This document shows, piece by piece, positions 50,326-58,166 of a stretch of 64,000 bases of DNA. Every line of letters begins with the position of its first letter. Within the stretch, counting starts at the first letter, position 1. Under the pieces are notes generated by a model. It was not told where the DNA came from, ran no database searches, and saw only the letters and a program-made list of their open reading frames with translations. Where the stretch lies: positions 11,194-75,193 of the forward strand of contig NZ_JBAHUR010000010.1 in assembly GCF_036689815.1 (NCBI RefSeq), in the 5' to 3' direction. The DNA comes from Magnetovibrio sp. PR-2 (GTDB lineage: Bacteria; Pseudomonadota; Alphaproteobacteria; Rhodospirillales; Magnetovibrionaceae). The translations under genes were made by a program, and so were the position numbers.

Positions 50326-52200
50326 ATGACCAAAGAAACCTTTTCGTTTCAAACCGAAGTGAGCCGCCTACTCGATATTGTTGCGGGCTCATTGTATTCG
50401 AACCGGGAAATTTTCCTGCGCGAGCTGATCTCCAACGCGTCCGACGCGTGTGACAAGCTGCGCCACCAAGCGCTCACCGCGCCGTCGCTGATTGAAGACG
50501 ATAGCGACTTCAAAATCGCGCTCAGCATCGATGAAGATACCAAGACCTTGACCGTGTCCGACAACGGCGTGGGCATGAACCACGACGATTTGTTGGCGAC
50601 GCTCGGCACCATTGCCAGTTCCGGCACCGGGCAGTTCATCGAACAGCTGGGCAAGGACGACAAGAAAGACTTAGGGCTTATCGGCCAGTTCGGCGTGGGC
50701 TTTTATTCCGCGTTTATGGTTTCGGACAAAGTCGAAGTCACCACCCGTAAAGCCGGAGAAGCCGAAGGCTGGCTGTGGATTTCCGACGGCAAGGGTGAGT
50801 TTTCCATCGAAACCGCCGAACGCGCCGAGCGCGGCACCACCGTGGTCTTGCACATGAAAGACGACGCGGGCGAGTTTTTGGAAGACGCACGCGTGCGCAA
50901 CATCGTCAAAACGTACTCCGACCACATCGGCTTCCCGGTGACCTTGGGCACCAAGACGGAAGAGGGCGAAGCAGGCGAAGACACGCTCAACGCCGCGTCC
51001 GCCATCTGGACCCGTGCACCGCAAGACGTCACGGCGGAACAATATAAAGAGTTCTACCATCACTCCGCCCATGCGTTTGATGATCCGTGGGTCACCATCC
51101 ACAACCGCATCGAAGGTGTGGTGAACTACACCAATCTGCTTTTCATTCCGTCCATGCGCCCGTTCGATATTTTCGATCCGGAACGCAAGAGCCACGTGAA
51201 GCTCTATGTGAACCGGGTGTTCATCACGGAACAGGCTGAAGGTTTGCTGCCTGCGTATTTGCGCTTCTTGCGTGGTGTGGTGGATTCAGAAGACCTGTCG
51301 CTCAACATTTCGCGCGAAATGCTGCAGACGGATCCGAAGTTGGCCAAAATCCGTTCGGGCTTGGTCAAAAAAGTCTTGGGCGAGCTGAAGAAGAAATCTG
51401 AGAAAGACGCAGACGGTTTTGCTGAGTTCTGGGGCAACTTCGGCATTGTGCTGAAAGAAGGCCTGGTGGACGACTTCACCAATCGCGACAAGTTGTTGGA
51501 GCTGGCGCGTTTTAACTCCACAGGCGAAGAGGGACTGACATCCTTGGCCGGATATGTGGAGCGCATGAAAGAGGGCCAAGACGCCATCTATTACCTGACC
51601 GGGGAAGACGAAGCCCAGGTCAAAAACTCGCCGCACTTGGAAGGCTTCAAGGCCAAAGGTGTGGAAGTCCTGCTGTTCACCGACCCGGTGGACGAGTTCT
51701 GGCTGCAACACATCCAAGAGTTTGACGCCAAACCGCTGAAATCCATCACCCGCGGCTCGGCGGACTTGGATGACGTCAAAGGCGACGATGCGGACGACAA
51801 AGCCGACGATAAAAAAGACGAGCCGGTTTTGGACACACTCATCGCGGCGATTAAGCTGGAGCTGGGTGACGCCATCAAAGACGTGCGCCCGTCCAAACGC
51901 TTGACCGAAAGCCCGGTGTGCTTGGTGGCGGATGAGGGCGACATGGATGTGAACATGGAACGCCTGCTGCGCCGCACGGGTCAAATGACGACCGGTATGC
52001 CGCGCGTGATGGAGCTGAACCCCAATCATACCATCGTGCAAAAACTGTCCGAGCGTGCGGGTTCTGACGGCGACGATGCGTTGTTGAAAGACGCGGCCCA
52101 CCTGTTGCTGGACCAAGCCCGCATCGCCGAAGGCGAAACGCCCGAAGATCCGGCAGCGTTTGCAAAACGACTTGCATCGGTGATGGAGCGTGCTCTTTAA
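50326..52200 (+). CDS. htpG: Hsp90-family chaperone HtpG
   Basis: ATP-dependent cytoplasmic chaperone. The 624 residues include the N-terminal ATPase domain (NREIFLRELISNASDACDKLR, DNGVGM, GQFGVGFYSAFMV), the middle client domain (SLNISREMLQ) and the C-terminal dimerisation domain. An acidic stretch (DDVKGDDADDKADDKKDE, about residues 484-502) is inserted before the C-terminal domain, larger than in E. coli HtpG. Confidence 0.97.
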   Translation: MTKETFSFQTEVSRLLDIVAGSLYSNREIFLRELISNASDACDKLRHQALTAPSLIEDDSDFKIALSIDEDTKTLTVSDNGVGMNHDDLLATLGTIASSGTGQFIEQLGKDDKKDLGLIGQFGVGFYSAFMVSDKVEVTTRKAGEAEGWLWISDGKGEFSIETAERAERGTTVVLHMKDDAGEFLEDARVRNIVKTYSDHIGFPVTLGTKTEEGEAGEDTLNAASAIWTRAPQDVTAEQYKEFYHHSAHAFDDPWVTIHNRIEGVVNYTNLLFIPSMRPFDIFDPERKSHVKLYVNRVFITEQAEGLLPAYLRFLRGVVDSEDLSLNISREMLQTDPKLAKIRSGLVKKVLGELKKKSEKDADGFAEFWGNFGIVLKEGLVDDFTNRDKLLELARFNSTGEEGLTSLAGYVERMKEGQDAIYYLTGEDEAQVKNSPHLEGFKAKGVEVLLFTDPVDEFWLQHIQEFDAKPLKSITRGSADLDDVKGDDADDKADDKKDEPVLDTLIAAIKLELGDAIKDVRPSKRLTESPVCLVADEGDMDVNMERLLRRTGQMTTGMPRVMELNPNHTIVQKLSERAGSDGDDALLKDAAHLLLDQARIAEGETPEDPAAFAKRLASVMERAL

Positions 52201-52231
52201 TAGGGCAACATATTCGAAAGAGGGTTTTTAA

Positions 52232-52408
52232 ATGTCCGTATTGAAAAAAGTTATCACCTTGGGTTTCGTTGCTCTGTTTGGTCTGGGCGTTGCAGCTTGC
52301 GCACCGGAAGTGGGTTCACCTGAATGGTGCGAACAGATGAAAGAAAAGCCGAAAGGTGATTGGTCTGCGAACGAAGCGACCGATTTTGCCAAAAACTGCA
52401 TCATGTAA
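52232..52408 (+). CDS. Small lipoprotein, DUF3012-like
   Basis: A 58-residue lipoprotein with a signal peptide ending in a lipobox (VAAC, Cys23), followed by the conserved PEVGSPEWCEQMKEKPKGDW and a C-terminal NCIM. The mature part is only 36 residues. It follows htpG by 31 bases and may share its message. Ribosome site AGAGGG. Function unknown. Confidence 0.85.
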   Translation: MSVLKKVITLGFVALFGLGVAACAPEVGSPEWCEQMKEKPKGDWSANEATDFAKNCIM

Positions 52409-52430
52409 GCGGTGGTGACATCAAATTGAA

Positions 52431-52469
52431 AAGGCGGCTCTCAGGTCACTCTGGGAGCCGTCTTTTTTC
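52431..52469 (+). terminator. Rho-independent terminator of the htpG-lipoprotein unit
   Basis: GGCGGCTC...GGGAGCCGTC forms the stem around TCAGGTCACTCT, followed by TTTTTT. Confidence 0.85.
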
Positions 52470-52556
52470 TGTCATCTCACCTTCAACAAATCATGAAATA
52501 TTGAGGCCTGTGGCTTTGAAGCCAAAGCGTTGTTCAGCGACAGGGGGAATCCGATC

Positions 52557-53057
52557 ATGACCGCAGATAAAGTGTTCAATGTCTTATTCTTATGCACGGG
52601 CAATTCCGCGCGCTCCATTATGGGCGAAAGCATCATCAATCGCGAAGGGCTCGGAAAGTTCAAGGGCTTCAGCGCCGCAAGCGGCGCAGTTGGCGAGGTT
52701 CATCCACGTGCTTTGCAGTTGTTGTCCTCAATGAATTATCCGACCCAGATTTTGCGCTCGAAAAACTGGGATGAGTTCGCCGCCGAAGATGCCCCGGTGA
52801 TGGATTTTGTCTTCACTGTGTGCGACGACGCTGCGAAAGAAACCTGCCCAGTGTGGCCCGGTCAGCCGATGACGGCGCATTGGGGCATTCCCGACCCGGT
52901 TCAAGCGACGGGCACGGACAGTGAGATTGCCCAGGCCTTTAACGACACGTATCGCATGCTCAACCAGCGGATCTCCATCTTTACCAATTTGCCATTGGCT
53001 GCTATTGACCGTTTGTCCTTGCAAAAACGCCTCGACGATCTGGCCCAGGAGTCCTAA
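52557..53057 (+). CDS. arsC: Arsenate reductase, low-molecular-weight phosphatase type
   Basis: Reduces arsenate to arsenite with thiols. The 166-residue protein has the phosphatase loop LFLCTGNSARS (nucleophile Cys13) and the later cysteines Cys89 (VCDD) and Cys97 (ETCPVW) of the thioredoxin-coupled type. The ATG at 52557 has GGGGGAA upstream. The stop is directly followed by the acr3 start (TAAATG). No ArsR gene is next to it, so control must come from elsewhere. Confidence 0.9.
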   Translation: MTADKVFNVLFLCTGNSARSIMGESIINREGLGKFKGFSAASGAVGEVHPRALQLLSSMNYPTQILRSKNWDEFAAEDAPVMDFVFTVCDDAAKETCPVWPGQPMTAHWGIPDPVQATGTDSEIAQAFNDTYRMLNQRISIFTNLPLAAIDRLSLQKRLDDLAQES

Positions 53058-54134
53058 ATGACAGCACAATGCGACGTCACCGCTAAAAAGGCAGAAGGCG
53101 CTGAACTTGGCACCTTTGAACGCTACCTTACGGCTTGGGTTGGGCTGTGCATTGTGGCTGGGATCGGTTTGGGACATTTCTTTCCCGCACCGTTTCATTT
53201 GGTCGGTAAAGCCGAAGTCGCGCAGGTGAACATGCCGGTGGCGGTGTTGATCTGGCTGATGATCATCCCGATGCTGCTCAAGATCGACTTTCGCGCTCTG
53301 CACCACGTCAAGGAACATTGGCGGGGCGTCGGTGTGACCTTGTTCATCAACTGGGGGGTGAAGCCGTTTTCCATGGCGGCTTTGGGGGCGTTGTTCATCG
53401 GCTATTTGTTTCACGATATGTTGCCCGCCGATCAGATCGAGTCCTACATCGCGGGCCTGATCATTTTGGCCGCAGCACCGTGCACCGCCATGGTGTTCGT
53501 GTGGAGCAACCTTTCGGATGGGGAGCCGCACTTTACCCTCACCCAAGTGGCGCTTAACGACCTCATTATGGTGTTCGCGTTTGCCCCCATTGTGGGTTTG
53601 TTGTTGGGGTTGTCGTCTATTCTTGTGCCGTGGGATACGTTGCTGATCTCAGTCCTGGTGTTCATCGTCGTTCCGGTGATCTTGGCCCAGGCTTGGCGGG
53701 CGTATTTGATCAAGCAAGGCGGGGAAGCCGCTTTGGCGCGGGTGCTCGGTTTTACCCATCCCATCTCGCTTCTGGCTTTGTTGGCAACGTTGGTTTTGCT
53801 GTTCGGGTTTCAAGGTGAACAGATTTTGGCCCAACCCATGGTCATCGTCTTGCTCGCCATACCGATTTTGATCCAGGTCTACTTCAACTCAGGCTTGGCT
53901 TACGTGTTGAACCGCAAGTTCGGTGTCGCCCATTGTGTGGCGGCCCCGTCGGCCTTGATCGGGGCAAGCAACTTTTTTGAGCTGGCCGTGGCGACGGCCA
54001 TTGGCCTGTTTGGCTTCGATTCCGGTGCTGCTTTGGCGACGGTCGTGGGGGTGTTGGTGGAAGTTCCGGTGATGCTGTCGGTGGTGCGTATCGTCAATGC
54101 GACCAAGGCTTGGTATGAAAAAGGCGCGGCTTAA
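53058..54134 (+). CDS. acr3: Arsenite efflux transporter, ACR3 family
   Basis: Exports arsenite. The 358-residue membrane protein has ten predicted helices and the family motifs VLIWLMIIPMLLKIDF, AGLIILAAAPCTAMVFVWS (with the conserved Cys) and FNSGLAYVLNRKFGV. It is the second gene of the arsC-acr3 pair, starting immediately after arsC. Confidence 0.93.
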   Translation: MTAQCDVTAKKAEGAELGTFERYLTAWVGLCIVAGIGLGHFFPAPFHLVGKAEVAQVNMPVAVLIWLMIIPMLLKIDFRALHHVKEHWRGVGVTLFINWGVKPFSMAALGALFIGYLFHDMLPADQIESYIAGLIILAAAPCTAMVFVWSNLSDGEPHFTLTQVALNDLIMVFAFAPIVGLLLGLSSILVPWDTLLISVLVFIVVPVILAQAWRAYLIKQGGEAALARVLGFTHPISLLALLATLVLLFGFQGEQILAQPMVIVLLAIPILIQVYFNSGLAYVLNRKFGVAHCVAAPSALIGASNFFELAVATAIGLFGFDSGAALATVVGVLVEVPVMLSVVRIVNATKAWYEKGAA

Positions 54135-54137
54135 GCC

Positions 54138-54878
54138 TCAATTGCTCAGCTCACGCACCTTCGTAAACGCGGGCGTGTAGTCCATATCCAGGGCTTTTTC
54201 GTACCAGCCCAAGGCCGCTTGTTTGTCGGGCGGGATGCCGATGCCTTCTTCATAGATTTCGCCTAAGCGGTAGAAACCTCTGGCATACGACGCTTCCCCG
54301 GCGATTTCGTACCATTTAACGGCTTCTTCCATATCAACCTTTTGTTCGGCGACACCCTTTTCATAAATTTGCGCCAAGTGGTAGTAGCCGAGCTTATAGC
54401 CTTCAGCACCCGCCAGTTCGAAGAAGTTGATGGCTTGGCCGATGTCTTGCTCAACCCCCCAACCGTTTTGATAACACTGTCCCAAATTGTCTTTGGCTTG
54501 GGAGTGTTCGGCGCTGGCGCGTTCGAACAGCTTAAAGGCAACCCACTGGTTTTTTTGGACATGTTCGCCGTTCAAATACATCATGCCGATGTTGTTGAGG
54601 GCTGGGGCGTGGCCTTGCAGGGAGGACACACGGTAGAGGTTATAGGCCTTTTCAAAGTCGCGTGGTACGCCCCGGCCCAAGTGGTAGATTAAGGCGAGAC
54701 TAAACTGGGACGGCGCATGGTTGGCCGCGACCATTTGTTCGAATTCCAAAATGGCGCGCGACCATTTGCCTTGGCGCACCAGTTTCAGGCCGTCTTGATA
54801 GCTGGCCTGAACGGGCAGGGTGCCCAAAACGAACAGGGCGGCGAACAGGGCCAGAAGTATGCGGGTTTTGCGAATCAT
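54138..54878 (-). CDS. Exported SEL1-repeat protein
   Basis: A 246-residue protein with a signal peptide (MIRKTRILLALFAALFVLGT, cleavage near VQA-SY) and about five SEL1 units (for example ALIYHLGRGVPRDFEKAYNLY, NIGMMYLNGEHVQKNQWVA, AQIYEKGVAEQKVDMEEAVKWY). Such repeats form protein-binding solenoids; the partner is unknown. The ATG at 54878 is preferred over the frame to 54932 because the signal peptide begins there. Convergent with acr3, 3 bases apart. Confidence 0.85.
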   Translation of the reverse strand: MIRKTRILLALFAALFVLGTLPVQASYQDGLKLVRQGKWSRAILEFEQMVAANHAPSQFSLALIYHLGRGVPRDFEKAYNLYRVSSLQGHAPALNNIGMMYLNGEHVQKNQWVAFKLFERASAEHSQAKDNLGQCYQNGWGVEQDIGQAINFFELAGAEGYKLGYYHLAQIYEKGVAEQKVDMEEAVKWYEIAGEASYARGFYRLGEIYEEGIGIPPDKQAALGWYEKALDMDYTPAFTKVRELSN

Positions 54879-54932
54879 GGCCACAGTATAGCAAATCACC
54901 AATGCCTTGGAAAAGATGGATAAATGAGACAA

Positions 54933-55187
54933 TTTTCCGAGACGATTTCACGACAATTCCCAGATTGTGACACATTCCAACCACAATTGGGGGCTCTAAT
55001 CATACTCAACAAACGGCCAACCCCTTCCCCCCTCCCCCAGAGACGTTGGACGGTCGTTTGTCGAAGGCTCCTACGACGTTTTAGTCAAAGACTTCGACTG
55101 TGTTTCTCCTGAAGGAAAAGGCTCCTCCCAAGACTGCCCTTTTTATTGAGAAACCACCCCAATCTTGACTTGCAGTGCTGAAAAACT
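54933..55187. other. Gene-free structured stretch, possible small RNA
   Basis: Nothing protein-coding is convincing here. GTCGAAG (55060-55066) and CTTCGAC (55092-55098) form an inverted repeat, AGGCTCCT occurs twice (55065-55072 and 55119-55126), and the region ends in the strong terminator at 55188. That combination suggests a non-coding RNA on the plus strand, but I recognise no known family. Confidence 0.3.
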
Positions 55188-55219
55188 GGCCGGGTGTTTA
55201 TCACCCGGCCTTCTTTTTT
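55188..55219 (+). terminator. Strong terminator ahead of ccmA
   Basis: GGCCGGGTG pairs with CACCCGGCC over TTTAT, followed by TTCTTTTTT. No plus-strand gene precedes it for over 1 kb, so it must end an unannotated transcript. Confidence 0.85.
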
Positions 55220-55312
55220 GTGAACGCCTCTTTTTAAGTGCCCGTTTTTGCTGGTGTTTGGGCAGATTTCGGCTAAGGTTTAGCCCGCAACAAGGAATTC
55301 GTACGACCTTCC

Positions 55313-55993
55313 ATGACCACAGCTTCCACCAAACAGTTTTGGGGTGAGAAACTCACCTGTGTGCGCAGTGAACGCGTTGTGTTTCACGGCTTGAATTTTG
55401 AGCTTTCTCCCGGCGGTGCGCTGATCTTGATCGGCCCCAATGGTTGCGGCAAATCTTCGCTGTTGCGCATGATGGCCGGGCTGTTGCGCCCGGCGGGTGG
55501 AAACATGCTGTGGGCAAACGAAGGTGCCGAGCCCGAAGAGGCCCTGGACGACATTGACGAGCACGGCGGACGGCTGCATTACGTTGGCCACCATGACGCG
55601 GTGAAGCCCGTACTGACGGCGGCGGAAAACATTGAATTTTGGGCCCATGTGCGCGGCGGCGGTGAAGACACCGTGATGGACGCGTTGGACGTGTTTGACA
55701 TCAAGCATCTTTATGACGTGCCCGGCCGCTTTATGTCGGCGGGGCAAAAGCGCCGGGTGAACTTGGCGCGCATCATCGCCGCACCGGCCCCCCTGTGGCT
55801 GTTGGACGAGCCCACCACCGCGCTGGACAAAGCCACCATCAAACGCCTGGAAGACGCCGTTCAGCGTCACCGCGACGGCGGCGGCATGGTGGTGTTGTCG
55901 ACCCACGCGGATGTGAACACACCGGGATCAACGACGTTGGATGTGTCCGATTTTGCCTACAAAGCGTCGTTTGACGAAAACGTGATGGTGTGA
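55313..55993 (+). CDS. ccmA: Heme exporter ATP-binding protein CcmA
   Basis: ATPase of the CcmAB complex that releases holo-CcmE in System I cytochrome c maturation. The 226 residues have Walker A IGPNGCGKSS, signature MSAGQKRRVNLARI, Walker B LWLLDEPTTALD and the H-loop VVLSTHADV. First gene of the ccmABCDEFGHI run; 7 bases before ccmB. Confidence 0.93.
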   Translation: MTTASTKQFWGEKLTCVRSERVVFHGLNFELSPGGALILIGPNGCGKSSLLRMMAGLLRPAGGNMLWANEGAEPEEALDDIDEHGGRLHYVGHHDAVKPVLTAAENIEFWAHVRGGGEDTVMDALDVFDIKHLYDVPGRFMSAGQKRRVNLARIIAAPAPLWLLDEPTTALDKATIKRLEDAVQRHRDGGGMVVLSTHADVNTPGSTTLDVSDFAYKASFDENVMV

Positions 55994-56000
55994 GGCGGGC

Positions 56001-56666
56001 ATGAAGGTATTTTTAGAACTCGTCAAACGCGATCTGGCCCTGGCTTTCCGCCAAGGCATGGACAGCCTGATGGTGGTGGCGTTTTTTGTCATCGCCGTGG
56101 TGCTGTTCCCCTTCGGCGTCGGGCCCGAGCCCAACACGTTGGCGAAGATCGCAGGCGGCACCATTTGGGTGGCGGCGTTGCTGTCTTCCATGTTGTCGTT
56201 GGAACGCTTGTTTCAGACCGATTACGAAGACGGGTCTTTGGAATTGCTGGCTTTGGCCCCGATCCCGCTGGAAGTGACCGTGTTGGCGAAAGTCGTGGCG
56301 CATTGGCTGACCACGGGATTGCCGTTGATCATCACGGCACCCTTGTTGGCGGTGTTGATGCAGTTGCCCATGGAAGGCTTCGGCGCGTTGATGCTGGCCT
56401 TGGCGCTAGGTACACCGACGTTGAGCCTCATCGGTGCGGTGGGGGCCGCGTTGATTTTGGGATCGCGCCGGGGTGGCGTGTTGCTGTCCTTGCTGGTTTT
56501 GCCGCTTTACATCCCAGTCCTGATTTTTGGTGTTTCCGCCGTGGATGCAGCCATTTTCGATCAGGCTGTGCGCCCGCATGTGCTGTTTTTGGCGGCCATG
56601 TTGGTGGGCGCCCTGGCGTTAACGCCTTGGGCGGCGGCAGCGGGCTTACGTCAGTCACTGGAATAG
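56001..56666 (+). CDS. ccmB: Heme exporter membrane protein CcmB
   Basis: The 221-residue inner-membrane partner of CcmA with about six helices. Family features are the N-terminal KRDLALAFRQGMDSLMVVAF and FQTDYEDGSLELLALAPIPL. The gap to ccmC (56667-56794) is 128 bp and shows no gene. Confidence 0.93.
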   Translation: MKVFLELVKRDLALAFRQGMDSLMVVAFFVIAVVLFPFGVGPEPNTLAKIAGGTIWVAALLSSMLSLERLFQTDYEDGSLELLALAPIPLEVTVLAKVVAHWLTTGLPLIITAPLLAVLMQLPMEGFGALMLALALGTPTLSLIGAVGAALILGSRRGGVLLSLLVLPLYIPVLIFGVSAVDAAIFDQAVRPHVLFLAAMLVGALALTPWAAAAGLRQSLE

Positions 56667-56794
56667 AATTGAGGCTTTCCAGGCATCTTGCCACATTTCG
56701 GCCATTTGAGAGTCGCAGTATCTGGCAAATTCGCCTTGGAACAGTTACAAACGAGAGCGAATACAGAAGATAAAGAACAGCTGTCAGGGGACCT

Positions 56795-57514
56795 ATGCAC
56801 CGTTTTGCCAATCCAACCCGTTTTTTGAAGTTGGCCGGGATCATCCAACCGTGGATGGCCTGGATCACGATTATTTTATTCGCCGTCGGTCTCTATATGA
56901 CCTTTTTCACCGCGCCCGCCGATTATCAGCAGGGCGAAAGCGTGAAAATCATGTACGTGCACGTGCCGGCGGCCTGGATGGGTATGTTTTGTTATGCCGC
57001 TATGGCCATCGCGTCCGGTGTCGCCTTGATTTGGAAGCATCCTTTGGCCGACGTGGCCGCCAAAGCCACCGCACCCATTGGCGCAGCCTTCACGTTTTTG
57101 GCGCTGGCGACAGGTGCCCTTTGGGGCAAGCCCATGTGGGGCACGTGGTGGGTGTGGGATGCGCGCCTGACGTCCATGCTGATTTTGTTTTTCTTGTACA
57201 TCGGTTACATGGCGCTGCAAGGCGCGTTTGATGATCGCGCACGCGGCGCAAAAGCGTCCGCTGTGCTGGCTTTGGTCGGTGCGGTGAACCTGCCGATCAT
57301 CAAATTTTCCGTCGATTGGTGGAACACCCTGCATCAGCCGTCCTCGGTTCTCAAAATGGACGGTCCGAGCATTCACCCGGACATGCTGTGGCCGCTGTTA
57401 ATCATGGCGGTGGCGTTCAAGACGTACTACGTCTGGGTGATGTTGGTGCGTGTGCGCCAAGAATTGACCGAAAACAAGGTGCGGATTTTGCGCCTGAAGC
57501 AAATTCACGGGTAA
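56795..57514 (+). CDS. ccmC: Heme handling protein CcmC
   Basis: Loads heme onto CcmE at the periplasmic face. The 239 residues have six helices and the WWD heme motif (GTWWVWDARLTS), with His ligands expected in the flanking loops (VHVPAAW and WWNTLHQPSSV). Confidence 0.95.
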   Translation: MHRFANPTRFLKLAGIIQPWMAWITIILFAVGLYMTFFTAPADYQQGESVKIMYVHVPAAWMGMFCYAAMAIASGVALIWKHPLADVAAKATAPIGAAFTFLALATGALWGKPMWGTWWVWDARLTSMLILFFLYIGYMALQGAFDDRARGAKASAVLALVGAVNLPIIKFSVDWWNTLHQPSSVLKMDGPSIHPDMLWPLLIMAVAFKTYYVWVMLVRVRQELTENKVRILRLKQIHG

Positions 57515-57526
57515 GGAGGAAAGACC

Positions 57527-57733
57527 ATGAGCGAATTCTTATCCATGGGTGGTTACGCCGCTTACGTCTGGCCGTCTTATGGCCTGACCGCCGTGATCAT
57601 GTTGGTTTTGTTGATCGCCAGCTTGCGCTCGCTCAATTCCACCGAAAAAACGTTTAAACGCCTGAAAGCCGAAGTCGGCCCAAACAGAGCGAAACCTGAG
57701 GAGACCCCCCATGGCGATGAAGCGAAAGCATAA
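57527..57733 (+). CDS. ccmD: Small heme-maturation protein CcmD
   Basis: A 68-residue single-helix membrane protein (GGYAAYVWPSYGLTAVIMLV) that stabilises CcmC and helps release CcmE. GGAGGAAA ribosome site. Its end overlaps the ccmE start by 23 bases. Confidence 0.9.
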   Translation: MSEFLSMGGYAAYVWPSYGLTAVIMLVLLIASLRSLNSTEKTFKRLKAEVGPNRAKPEETPHGDEAKA

Positions 57734-58166
57734 GCGTCTCACCTTTGTTCTTGTGGCTCTGGCCCTGATCGGCTTGGCCGTGGGCTTGGTGCTCAATGCG
57801 TTGAGCGACGGTGTCTCCTTGTTCAAAAGCCCGACGGACTTGGTCACCGCACCGCCGCCGCCGACCCAAAGCGTGCGCTTGGGCGGCTTGGTCGAGGACG
57901 GCTCGGTCCAGCGTACCGAAGGCTCTGCCGTCGTGCGCTTTCGGGTGACGGACGTCGATAACTCCGTGGACGTCGTTTACGAAGGCCTGTTGCCGGACCT
58001 GTTCCGCGAAGGCCAAGGCATCGTCACCTTAGGCAAGATGGTCGACGGCAAATTCCAAGCCGACGAAGTTTTGGCCAAACACGATGAAAACTATATGCCC
58101 GCCGAAGCCGTGGACGCGTTGAAGAAGTCCGGCCAGTGGAAGGGCGATGAGGAAGGCGCAAATTAA
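57711..58166 (+). CDS. ccmE: Heme chaperone CcmE
   Basis: Binds heme covalently in the periplasm and hands it to CcmF. The 151-residue protein has one N-terminal anchor helix, a beta-barrel (SVRLGGLVEDGSVQ, FRVTDVDNSVDVVYEGLLPD) and the heme-binding HDENYMP with His124 and Tyr128. GAGGAG ribosome site. Ends directly at the ccmF start. Confidence 0.95.
   Translation: MAMKRKHKRLTFVLVALALIGLAVGLVLNALSDGVSLFKSPTDLVTAPPPPTQSVRLGGLVEDGSVQRTEGSAVVRFRVTDVDNSVDVVYEGLLPDLFREGQGIVTLGKMVDGKFQADEVLAKHDENYMPAEAVDALKKSGQWKGDEEGAN

Noticed and set aside
54924-55112. 62-codon plus-strand frame in the gap before ccmA
   Set aside because: No ribosome site, biased Arg/Pro composition, and it covers the inverted repeat; a non-coding RNA is more likely.
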